NCBI GenBank assembly: GCA_934565775.1
Contig: CAKTIN010000003.1
Span: 1 to 57,845, forward strand
Direction of reading: 5' to 3'
DNA from: an uncultured Oscillospiraceae bacterium
GTDB taxonomy: Bacteria > Bacillota > Clostridia > Oscillospirales > Oscillospiraceae
DNA: 57,845 nt
Shown here: positions 42,916 to 51,484 of the stretch, piece by piece
Layout of the letters: each line of letters opens with the position of its first letter
How positions within the stretch are numbered: position 1 is the first letter of the stretch
The notes under the pieces: model-generated
Seen by the model: the letters and a program-made list of their open reading frames with translations, nothing else
Told to the model about the DNA's origin: nothing
Databases searched by the model: none
Translations under genes and position numbers: made by a program

Positions 42916-43344
42916 ATGAAAACAAGCAAGGAATTGCTGGATAATCTTCTGAAAACCACACAGATGGGGCAGTCCGGGATTCGCAGCGTCCTTGACGCGC
43001 CCATGCGTCCGGCTCTGCGCCAGGCTCTGGAAAGCCAGCTCCGGGAATACGACGCCATTGAGCAGGAGGCTCAGGACATTATGCGCCGGCGGAATTGGCC
43101 GGCAGCCGAGGCGGACCCGGTGGTCCAGGGCCTAAGCGCCATGGTCAGCCGGGCGAAGCTGTCTTATGGTAATACGGACTCGAAGATCGCCTCCATGATG
43201 ATCCAGGGCAATACCAAGGGCATGATCTCCGGCATCCGGGATATGCACCAGTTCCCCCAGCAGGATACGGCGGTCAGTACCCTGGCGCAGAAGCTGATCG
43301 ATACGGAAACCAGCAATATTCGGCAAATGAAAACCTTTTTGTAA
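42916..43344 (+). CDS. Small all-helical protein of unknown function
   Basis: 142 residues, mostly helical and Gln/Met-rich (LLDNLLKTTQMGQSGIR, QALESQLREYDAIEQEAQDI, MMIQGNTKGMISGIRDMHQ). The pattern of four long helices could be ferritin-like or DUF2383-like, but no metal-ligand set is obvious. ATG has GGGTGAT upstream. It heads a four-gene run with spore-cortex-type proteins, suggesting a spore or coat role by context only. Confidence 0.75.
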   Translation: MKTSKELLDNLLKTTQMGQSGIRSVLDAPMRPALRQALESQLREYDAIEQEAQDIMRRRNWPAAEADPVVQGLSAMVSRAKLSYGNTDSKIASMMIQGNTKGMISGIRDMHQFPQQDTAVSTLAQKLIDTETSNIRQMKTFL

Positions 43345-43348
43345 AGAG

Positions 43349-43370
43349 GGCCCGCCCGGAAAGGCGGGCC
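43349..43370 (+). terminator. Hairpin after the helical-protein gene
   Basis: 8-bp GC stem (43349-43356 with 43363-43370, loop CGGAAA) followed by TTCACATTTT; may be a weak terminator or processing site that lowers expression of the next genes. Confidence 0.5.
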
Positions 43371-43431
43371 TTCACATTTTGATCCCGGGGAGCATAGATT
43401 GGGGATAGCTTTTGGAAAGGAGGAATGCCAG

Positions 43432-43812
43432 TTGCAGGCAACCGGCTATCTTCAGGTCGCCGCCTTCAGCTCCCAGGCGCAGATCCCCGTAAAAGGTGCG
43501 CTGATCTCCGTTTTTGACCTGAATGGAGCGCTTCTGGCGGTGCGTATTACCGATGAAAGCGGATTGATCACTCCCATTGAGGTGGAGGTTCCGCCGATGT
43601 CGGAGAGTCTGGACCCGGAGTTTCAGGGCAAGCCCTTTACCCAGGTGAATCTGCGGGCCTATAAGGCGGACTATGAGCTGCTGGAGGTGAACAGCGTCCA
43701 GGTTTTTCCCGGCACCGTGTCCGTGCAGAACCTTATGTTTGTACCCCTGTCGGAATTTCCCTCATCCTACGATAAGCTTGAGCGGTTTGAAATTCCGCCC
43801 CAGAATTTGTGA
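43432..43812 (+). CDS. Small beta-sandwich (carboxypeptidase-regulatory-like) protein
   Basis: 126 residues from TTG 43432, supported by AAAGGAGG 8 nt upstream (an upstream TTG at 43399 has no such site). ATGYLQVAAFSSQAQIPVKG, VFDLNGALLAVRITDESG and LRAYKADYELLEV show the strand pattern of a CarboxypepD_reg/Cna-B-like fold. It precedes the SleC-like gene, whose relatives often carry such a domain; a structural or adaptor role is inferred. Confidence 0.75.
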   Translation: MQATGYLQVAAFSSQAQIPVKGALISVFDLNGALLAVRITDESGLITPIEVEVPPMSESLDPEFQGKPFTQVNLRAYKADYELLEVNSVQVFPGTVSVQNLMFVPLSEFPSSYDKLERFEIPPQNL

Positions 43813-43820
43813 GGTGCCTC

Positions 43821-45077
43821 ATGATTACTGTGACGCCTTATGTACCGGAGCGCATTACCGTTCATCTCGGCACGCCCAGCAGCTATGCCGCCAATGTGAC
43901 CGTGCCCTTTTCCGACTATGTGAAGAACGTCGCCTCCAGCGAAATCTACCCCACCTGGGACGAGAGCGCCCTGCGGGCCAATATTCTGGCGATTATTTCC
44001 TTTGCCCTGAACCGGGTCTATACGGAATTCTACCGCAGCCGGGGCTATGATTTTGACATTACCAACTCCACGGCCTATGACCAGGCCTTTGTGAACGGGC
44101 GGAACTTCTTCCAGAATGTGTCCGCAATTGTGGATGACATTTTCAACAATTACATTAGAAGGCAGAATTATGTGGAACCACTGGCTGCAAAGTTCTGCAA
44201 CGGGACCACGGTCACCTGCGAGGGGCTGAGCCAGTGGGGCTCCCAGTATCTGGCCACGCAGGGCTACAATTCCGTTCAGATTCTGCGGAATTATTACGGA
44301 AATAACATTGAAATCGTACAGAATGCCCCGGTGCGGGGCGTGAGCACCTCCTATCCCGGAACGCCGCTGCGCCGCGGCAGCACGGGGCAGTATGTCACCG
44401 TGGTCCAGGTGGAGCTGAACCGCATTTCCCAGAATTATCCGGCCATCCCCAAGGTGGGGACGGTGGACGGCGTGTTCGGCTCCAAAACCGAAGCGGCGGT
44501 GCGGAAATTCCAGGAGATCTTCAACCTGACGCCGGACGGCATCGTGGGGAAGGCCACCTGGTATGAGCTGGTGCGCATCTATGTGGCGGTGACCCATCTG
44601 GCGGAGCTGCGGTCCGAGGGGCAGCAGTTCTACGCCATATCCGGCCAGTTCCCGGGAACGCTCCAGGTGGGCTCCACCGGGGAGAGCGTCCGCCAGCTGC
44701 AATATATGCTGGCAGTCCTGGCGGAATATATCCGCTCCATTCCCACAATCCAGATGGACGGGGTCTTCGGCTCCGTGACCCGAACGGCGGTCCTGGCGGC
44801 TCAGGGCTGGCTGGGGCTGCCGGAGACGGGAGTGGTGGACGCGGCTACCTGGAACGGCATTTCCGAGCAGTTCGGTGGGATCCGAAATGTGGCCAACAGC
44901 CGGGAGCTGAATCCTTATGGAGTGGGCTCCGGCGCAGTCGCCGCCTTCGCTCCGGCAGCCGCAAAGCGCCAGACCCCCGCCAGGGGCGGCAATCCCACCC
45001 AGCGCTATTCCAAAACCACAACGCTGACCCAATTCCCGGGAAACGAGCTGTCCCTGGGAATGCGGGACCCGCTGTAA
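43821..45077 (+). CDS. SleC-like spore-cortex protein: SpoIID-like N-terminus plus two peptidoglycan-binding domains
   Basis: 418 residues from ATG 43821 (GAGGTG 6 nt upstream). No signal peptide is seen. The N-terminal ~180 residues (VKNVASSEIYPTWDESALRA, LNRVYTEFYRSRGYDFDIT, LSQWGSQYLATQGY) match the SpoIID/SleC-type domain. Two PG_binding_1 domains follow (GSTGQYVTVVQVELNRI..., GSTGESVRQLQYMLAVLAE... with FGSKTEAAVRKFQ and FGSVTRTAVLAAQ). The last ~60 residues are low-complexity. SleC itself is a cortex-lytic enzyme of Clostridium; catalysis here is unproven. Confidence 0.85.
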   Translation: MITVTPYVPERITVHLGTPSSYAANVTVPFSDYVKNVASSEIYPTWDESALRANILAIISFALNRVYTEFYRSRGYDFDITNSTAYDQAFVNGRNFFQNVSAIVDDIFNNYIRRQNYVEPLAAKFCNGTTVTCEGLSQWGSQYLATQGYNSVQILRNYYGNNIEIVQNAPVRGVSTSYPGTPLRRGSTGQYVTVVQVELNRISQNYPAIPKVGTVDGVFGSKTEAAVRKFQEIFNLTPDGIVGKATWYELVRIYVAVTHLAELRSEGQQFYAISGQFPGTLQVGSTGESVRQLQYMLAVLAEYIRSIPTIQMDGVFGSVTRTAVLAAQGWLGLPETGVVDAATWNGISEQFGGIRNVANSRELNPYGVGSGAVAAFAPAAAKRQTPARGGNPTQRYSKTTTLTQFPGNELSLGMRDPL

Positions 45078-45089
45078 GGAGGGATCGCC

Positions 45090-45629
45090 ATGAGGGAACG
45101 GGAAGAATTCATTGCACGGCCGATTCTAAGTCTACAAACCATGCTGCGCATGGTGGCGCTGGGTAACGCCCGGCTGGTTCCGGTGATCCCCGACGGCATA
45201 TTCGGAACCAATACCACCGCCGCCGTTACGGCCTTCCAGCGGCACTACCGCCTGCCGGTCACCGGCGTGGTGGACCACGACACCTGGATGCGCCTGGTCC
45301 GGGAATACAACGGGGCCCTGATCACTTACGGCCCGGCAGAGTCCCTGGAGCTGCTTTTCGCGCCGGGGCAGATTCTGGCGGCAGGGGAGCGCAACGACCA
45401 TGTGTACCTCGTTCAGGCGCTGCTCACCGTGCTCAGTGAAAAAAATCTGGGCCTGCCCGCCCCGGGTCTTACGGGGGCGATGGACCCGGAGACCGTCCGG
45501 TCGGTCAAAGCCTTTCAGCACCGGGCCGATCTGCCGGAAAACGGAGAGGTCGATCGAAAAACCTGGCAGCATCTGTCGAAATTCTATACCGCTGCGACGG
45601 GGGACGGCTGCGCCCGGCGGGAGAAATAA
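45090..45629 (+). CDS. Two-domain peptidoglycan-binding protein
   Basis: 179 residues, two PG_binding_1 repeats (FGTNTTAAVTAFQRHYRLP, MDPETVRSVKAFQHRADLP). No signal peptide and no enzyme domain. RBS AAGGAGGGAT. It follows the SleC-like gene by 12 nt and probably binds cortex peptidoglycan in the same assembly. Confidence 0.85.
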   Translation: MREREEFIARPILSLQTMLRMVALGNARLVPVIPDGIFGTNTTAAVTAFQRHYRLPVTGVVDHDTWMRLVREYNGALITYGPAESLELLFAPGQILAAGERNDHVYLVQALLTVLSEKNLGLPAPGLTGAMDPETVRSVKAFQHRADLPENGEVDRKTWQHLSKFYTAATGDGCARREK

Positions 45630-45635
45630 AGGAGG

Positions 45636-45663
45636 CCCGGCGGAAGTTGCATTTTCCGCCGGG
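45636..45663 (+). terminator. Hairpin after the spore-type cassette
   Basis: 10-bp perfect stem (45636-45645 with 45654-45663) with an 8-nt loop and a poor U-tract (TTAT). Confidence 0.55.
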
Positions 45664-45675
45664 TTATGCTATAAT
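45647..45675 (+). promoter_or_regulatory. Promoter of the CmpB-like gene, embedded in the hairpin
   Basis: TTGCAT (45647-45652) lies in the hairpin loop; after 17 bp TATAAT (45670-45675) with TGC extension. Confidence 0.7.
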
Positions 45676-45709
45676 CTCCCCAGAGAACTGACGGCTGGAG
45701 GACCCCAGA

Positions 45710-46582
45710 ATGAACGCATATGAGGCGCTTTGGACTTTCTTTGTATTTAGCTTTCTGGGCTGGTGCTGCGAGGTGATTTTTGCGGCGTTTAAGTCCGGGA
45801 AATTTGTCAACCGCGGATTTCTCTTTGGCCCGGTTTGCCCGATTTACGGCATGGGCGTGGTGGCCGTGGCGGAGATTTTGAAGCCCATCGGGAACCAGCC
45901 GGTGCTGGAATATCTGGTGTGCGTCATTGTGCCCACGGTGATCGAGTATCTTCTCGGCGTGATCTCTTACCGGGTGCTCCATGAGCGGCTCTGGGATTAT
46001 TCCCGGCTGCCTCTGAATATCGGCGGGCACGTCTGCCTGCTGTTCTCGGTCATTTGGGGCTTTGGGGCAATGCTGATTGTGGACTATGTCCAGCCCCTGA
46101 ATCTGAAGCTGCTGCACCTGCTGCCGGCATGGCTGGGCTGGGTGCTGATCGGCCTGTTCAGCGCCGCCTGGCTGACGGATTTCATCCTGACCGGCCTGGG
46201 CGTGCTGAAGCTGCCGAAAATGTGGAAGGCGGCGGAGGAAATGGAGAAGGCCCTGCGCCAGGTCTCCGATTCCATCGGCGAGGGGCTGTCGGATAAGGCC
46301 CTGGAGCTTCGGGAGCGAGAGCTGGAGCGTCTGCCCCAGCAGCTGGAAAAGCTGGAAAAAATGCGCAGCACCATGGACCAGAAGCACAAGGAGGCTATGG
46401 AGCGCGCGGACGCGGCGGCGGAGCGCTTCCGCGCCCTGTCGGAGCGGTCCCGCCGGACCTATCATCATATTTCCGAGGCCTTCCCCAATCTGCGCAGGTC
46501 CAAGTCCTATAACCGCACCAAGCGGCTGCAGGAGATCTATGCCAAGTGGAAGAAGCGCGGCGGGGAGCCGGATGCGCATTAA
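45710..46582 (+). CDS. Putative ABC-transporter-like membrane protein, CmpB family
   Basis: 290 residues. Five or so spans in the first 170 residues with FSFLGWCCEVIFAAFKSGKF, NRGFLFGPVCPIYGMG and LWDYSRLPLNIGGHVCLLFS match the PF06541/CmpB-type family. A long charged coiled-coil tail follows (RERELERLPQQLEKLEKMRS). It has no ATPase partner nearby; transport is a family label, not shown. Confidence 0.82.
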   Translation: MNAYEALWTFFVFSFLGWCCEVIFAAFKSGKFVNRGFLFGPVCPIYGMGVVAVAEILKPIGNQPVLEYLVCVIVPTVIEYLLGVISYRVLHERLWDYSRLPLNIGGHVCLLFSVIWGFGAMLIVDYVQPLNLKLLHLLPAWLGWVLIGLFSAAWLTDFILTGLGVLKLPKMWKAAEEMEKALRQVSDSIGEGLSDKALELRERELERLPQQLEKLEKMRSTMDQKHKEAMERADAAAERFRALSERSRRTYHHISEAFPNLRRSKSYNRTKRLQEIYAKWKKRGGEPDAH

Positions 46583-46608
46583 GAAATCTTAAATTTCCTT
46601 TGGAGCTC

Positions 46609-46637
46609 TTGACCCCCGGGCGGGGGTATGGTACAAT
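46609..46637 (+). promoter_or_regulatory. Promoter of the first lipoprotein gene
   Basis: TTGACC (46609-46614), 17-bp spacer, TACAAT (46632-46637). A CCCCC-GGGC-GGGGG palindrome (46613-46626) overlaps the -35 and spacer. Confidence 0.7.
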
Positions 46638-46667
46638 CCTGGCACAAAGCCCAAAGGAGGAGTCGGA

Positions 46668-47336
46668 ATGAAAGGAACGTGGAAGCGCGTGCTGACCGTG
46701 CTGTTTGCAGCGGCAAGTTTAGGCCTGGGGGCCTGCCGGGCCGCAGATACGCCGGGCCCAACGGAGGCTTTGCCCTCGGAGACGCAGCTGGTGCTTACCC
46801 CTACGCAGCTCCCGTCGGATTCGCTCATCCGGCCGGGCCATCCGGTGGAAGAGCCCGGCGAAGGGGAGGGAACTCCCGTGGAGGCGGAGGTCCTGCGCTA
46901 TCGGGATCAGTTATCTACCTTCCGCAGCTGGCTGCACCAGTGGGAGGACCCCTCCGGCCTGGGTTTCGTGAAAATTTCCTCCAGGCAGGAGCTGGACGAT
47001 TTTCTGGGACAGATCCGCTTCGAGGAGCTGACCCAGGCGGCGGATTTTGACGACGCTTTTTTTGAAACGTATCTTTTGCTGGTGCTGCTTCAGGAGACCG
47101 GGACCGGCTCGGTGCGACACTCGGTCAATCTGGTGGAGGAGGCCGACGCTATGACGGTCGTTGTCCACGCGGACGCACCGGAGTATGCCACGGACGATAT
47201 GGCCCAATGGTTCCTTCTGGTACCCGTGGAAAAAGCGGCAGCCGAAGGGAAAACCTTGCACCTGCGGCTGACCGGCGGCGTCGACACCGGGGAAAACAGT
47301 GTGACCGGTTCCACCATTCCCCTGGAGGCACAATAA
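46668..47336 (+). CDS. Lipoprotein, unknown function
   Basis: 222 residues. Signal peptide with lipobox LGAC (Cys23), then a Pro/Thr/Glu-rich spacer and a small alpha/beta domain (LGFVKISSRQELDDFLGQ, FFETYLLLVLLQETG). RBS AAAGGAGGAG. I do not recognise the family. Confidence 0.8.
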   Translation: MKGTWKRVLTVLFAAASLGLGACRAADTPGPTEALPSETQLVLTPTQLPSDSLIRPGHPVEEPGEGEGTPVEAEVLRYRDQLSTFRSWLHQWEDPSGLGFVKISSRQELDDFLGQIRFEELTQAADFDDAFFETYLLLVLLQETGTGSVRHSVNLVEEADAMTVVVHADAPEYATDDMAQWFLLVPVEKAAAEGKTLHLRLTGGVDTGENSVTGSTIPLEAQ

Positions 47337-47463
47337 AAGGCGCGGTTCTGCCGGGGCCCGGCGGGGCATATTGTTTTTAGAAAAGATCGGGCAGGGGACC
47401 GTTCAAATGCCGTTTCTCTGCTGTCACAATCTGGATTTATAGAGAAAGAAGGGAGTTTCTGCG

Positions 47464-48246
47464 GTGAAGCGATTGGCTTTTGCTCTGTCAGTTTTGCTGC
47501 TGGTGAGCCTACTGGGTGGATGCAATCTGCAAAAAGCGGCGCATCAAGCGTCCCGTGAGCTGTCCCGGCTGGATGAAAAATACCTCTGGATCACCTCGGA
47601 GACCAAAGATGAGACAAAGCCCGGCCAGCGCAGCGCTACAGACTATGTGGTGACCCAGCTGAATGAATCCGGCTGGAGCGATCAGGTCGGGGTGTACAAC
47701 TTCCGGCTGCCCAAGCTGACCGTTCAGAGCGAGGAGGCCTCCCGGATCAACACTACTATTACCAGCGATTTCCTGGATGAGGCTCAGGATTCTCTGGAGT
47801 GCTATCGGGACGGGAAGGGGAATCCCTATTATTCCCAGATGAATTTTCAGGTCTATCTGAACGGCTCCGTGCTGTCCCTGCTCATCGAGAGCACCGAGCG
47901 CGTCTCCGGTCTGACGGAATACCGGGTGTACAATCTGGATGTGGAGACCGGGGAGCTGCCTACCAAGGACAATCTGATGCGCATGACCGGCTGGTCCGAT
48001 GACCGGCTGAACAGCAAGGTGGATGACGCCATTCAGCAGGAGACCCTCTCTGTCCTGCGGGAGTATTACGGGCCGGACGCTACGGATGAGCACATTTCCG
48101 GCACTTATGAGTATGCCCGGACTATGGACACGGTAAACCTCTCCAAGGCAAAGCCATATTTTACCGACGATCAGGTGATGTGGCTGCTCATGGATATGTA
48201 TATGCCGGGAGCCGGGATGCGGCAGCATCTGGTCGAGGTGCGGTAA
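47464..48246 (+). CDS. Lipoprotein, RsiV/DUF4163-like external domain
   Basis: 260 residues from GTG 47464 (AAGGGAG upstream). Lipobox LGGC (Cys20). The region VYNFRLPKLTVQSEEASRIN and QMNFQVYLNGSVLSLLIES resembles the DUF4163/DUF3298 domain of RsiV-type anti-sigma factors and PdaC, but there is no sigma factor nearby. Family assignment is tentative. Confidence 0.7.
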   Translation: MKRLAFALSVLLLVSLLGGCNLQKAAHQASRELSRLDEKYLWITSETKDETKPGQRSATDYVVTQLNESGWSDQVGVYNFRLPKLTVQSEEASRINTTITSDFLDEAQDSLECYRDGKGNPYYSQMNFQVYLNGSVLSLLIESTERVSGLTEYRVYNLDVETGELPTKDNLMRMTGWSDDRLNSKVDDAIQQETLSVLREYYGPDATDEHISGTYEYARTMDTVNLSKAKPYFTDDQVMWLLMDMYMPGAGMRQHLVEVR

Positions 48247-48298
48247 TTGGGAAAAAGCAGGGCCCGCCGGTGTTCCCGGCAGGCCCTTTGCAAAAGAG

Positions 48299-48327
48299 CC
48301 GGCGGTGGAGCTCCACCGCCGGTTTTT
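48299..48327. terminator. Bidirectional terminator at the gdhA end
   Basis: Perfect 12+12 palindromic stem (48299-48310 with 48311-48322), TTTTT on plus and CTCTTTTG on minus. A second hairpin (about 48258-48284, one mismatch) belongs to the plus-strand lipoprotein gene. Confidence 0.75.
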
Positions 48328-48336
48328 CTTTCAAAA

Positions 48337-49689
<1,353 letters not shown>

Positions 49690-49718
49690 TCACCCTTTCT
49701 TTATTACGTTCTGGCGCT

Positions 49719-49748
49719 ATTATAGCAGAGCATTGCACCCCTGCGCAA
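49719..49748 (-). promoter_or_regulatory. Promoter of gdhA
   Basis: Minus strand TTGCGC (49743-49748), 18-bp spacer, TATAAT (49719-49724) with TGC extension. Confidence 0.6.
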
Positions 49749-49832
49749 TTGTAGAATTAGACAAAGATTCTCCCCGGATTTTCCATTTTCTACTTTAATT
49801 GTACACACCAAAACAATGCTGCCGGTTTGCCC

Positions 49833-49860
49833 TTGAAAGCATAGGAAATTCTGCTATAAT
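49833..49860 (+). promoter_or_regulatory. Promoter of nagB
   Basis: TTGAAA (49833-49838), 16-bp spacer, TATAAT (49855-49860) with TGC extension. Confidence 0.75.
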
Positions 49861-49919
49861 GGATTTGTAAAGTTGGGTCCAAATTGGGACTTTGAACTGA
49901 AATTCAGGAGGTTATTACC

Positions 49920-50654
49920 ATGCGTGTGATTGTAAAAGATACTTATGCAGAGGTTTGTGAAGTTGCAGGCGGCATGATCACCAAGGTCGTGCAGGACGAT
50001 CCCCATGCCACGCTGGGCCTGGCGACGGGCAGCAGCGCGCAGGCGGTCTATCCCTATATCATCCGCGCCTATGAGCGCGGCGAGGTGGATTTCTCCCAGG
50101 TCCATTCCGTGAATCTGGACGAGTATATCGGCCTGACGCCCGATCATGACCAGAGCTATCGCTACTTCATGAACACCAACTTCTTCGACCATGTGAACAT
50201 CAAGAAGGAGAACACCTTCGTCGCCTCCGGCATCGGCAAGGAGGAGGACATCGTAAAGCAGTTCCGTGCTGTGCTGGCCGCCTCCAAGGTGGACGTGCAG
50301 CTGCTGGGCATCGGTGTGGACGGCCATGTGGGCTTCAACGAGCCCGGTAAGGTTCTGCACAGCGAGGCGCACATTGAGGTCCTGGACGAGAGCACCATTA
50401 AGGCCAACTCCCGGTTCTTCGCCAGCGAGGACGAGGTGCCCAAGAAGGCGGTCACCATGGGCATGGGCGACATTATGCGGGCCAAGAAGCTGATCCTGGT
50501 CGCCTCCGGCGCGCCCAAGGCCAATGCCATCAAGGAGCTCATTATGAACGATGAGATCACGGTAAGCAACCCCTCCACCATGATCAAGATGCACCCCGAC
50601 TGCACCGTGATCATTGACCGGCCTCTGGCCGACCTGGTGGGCTACCAGGGCTAA
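49920..50654 (+). CDS. nagB: Glucosamine-6-phosphate deaminase NagB
   Basis: 244 residues. LGLATGSSAQAVYPYI, SVNLDEYIGL (catalytic Asp), GIGVDGHVGFNEPG and SIGLGDIMRAKK-like MGMGDIMRAKKL are the family signatures. Converts glucosamine-6-phosphate to fructose-6-phosphate and ammonia. RBS AGGAGG 7 nt upstream. Single gene; no nagA nearby. Confidence 0.95.
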   Translation: MRVIVKDTYAEVCEVAGGMITKVVQDDPHATLGLATGSSAQAVYPYIIRAYERGEVDFSQVHSVNLDEYIGLTPDHDQSYRYFMNTNFFDHVNIKKENTFVASGIGKEEDIVKQFRAVLAASKVDVQLLGIGVDGHVGFNEPGKVLHSEAHIEVLDESTIKANSRFFASEDEVPKKAVTMGMGDIMRAKKLILVASGAPKANAIKELIMNDEITVSNPSTMIKMHPDCTVIIDRPLADLVGYQG

Positions 50655-50672
50655 GCCTCAAATAAAAAATGC

Positions 50673-50704
50673 AGCGGCGGAGAATATTTGGATTCTCCGC
50701 CGCT
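50673..50704. terminator. Terminator between nagB and the TIM-barrel gene
   Basis: 13-bp perfect stem (50673-50685 with 50692-50704); A-run AATAAAAAATG upstream gives the minus-strand U-tract, TTTCCTT follows on plus. Confidence 0.85.
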
Positions 50705-50722
50705 TTCCTTATCATGGCCGCG

Positions 50723-51484
50723 TTATAAAAATCCCTCGTCCTTCAAAAAGCGAACGGAGGGCTCTGCGTGCATAGTCTCGATGGTATAGGTAGCCGCCGG
50801 GCAGAGGGCCTCCGCCTGGCGAATCAGCTCCGATACGGGCAGCACGCCGTCCCCCAGATTCTGGTGCAGGTCCCAGTCGCCGTCGTTATTGTGCAAATGC
50901 AGATGAGACAGCCAGGGGGCCATGGCCCGAATCCAGTCGGCGACCGGGGCCTTGGACAGCCGGGTGTTGGCATGGCCAATATCCAGGCACAGGCGCAGCC
51001 GGGGGTCGTTTACGTCTCTGGCAATGGAAACGGGAATCTCCGCCGTATCCTCCATCACATTCTCCAGAAGGATGGTCATGCCATCGGGCAGCTTCGGCAG
51101 GAGCTGCTTCCAGAATGCCACGGACTGCTCGATCATCCAGACGGGATAGTACACCATGGGAATATACCCCGTATGGATGACCATGCGGTGGATTCCCAAG
51201 GACTCCGCCTGCGCCGCCGCCTGTAAATAGCGGCGTTCCGTGACCTCCCGGACCAGCGGATCGATGGCCGCCGGGCAGAGCTCCGCAAAGGGACCGTGGA
51301 ACACAAACCGGCTGGCATACTGCATTTTTTTCCGGACAATGGGCGCATATTCCGGCAAATCCCGATCCAGATTGGAGGCAGTGCAGAATTCTGCCAGCTC
51401 CAGGCCCAGGCCGTTATCCCGGGCCAGCGGGCAGGCGTCGTCTGCAATGGTGGAGAGGTAAAGCCGCTGCCGAAACTCACTCAT
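50723..51484 (-). CDS. Sugar phosphate isomerase/epimerase (xylose-isomerase-like TIM barrel)
   Basis: 253 residues from ATG 51484, which overlaps the stop of the transporter gene by 4 nt. LARDNGLGLELAEFCTA, SRFVFHGPFAELCP, GIHRMVIHTGYIPMV, ILLENVMEDTAEIP, RLCLDIGHANTRLS and LSHLHLHNNDGDWDLHQNLGDG are the AP_endonuc_2 fold metal-site motifs. The substrate is unknown. It is the last gene of the ECF-fusion operon, which is an unusual partner. Confidence 0.85.
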   Translation of the reverse strand: MSEFRQRLYLSTIADDACPLARDNGLGLELAEFCTASNLDRDLPEYAPIVRKKMQYASRFVFHGPFAELCPAAIDPLVREVTERRYLQAAAQAESLGIHRMVIHTGYIPMVYYPVWMIEQSVAFWKQLLPKLPDGMTILLENVMEDTAEIPVSIARDVNDPRLRLCLDIGHANTRLSKAPVADWIRAMAPWLSHLHLHNNDGDWDLHQNLGDGVLPVSELIRQAEALCPAATYTIETMHAEPSVRFLKDEGFL

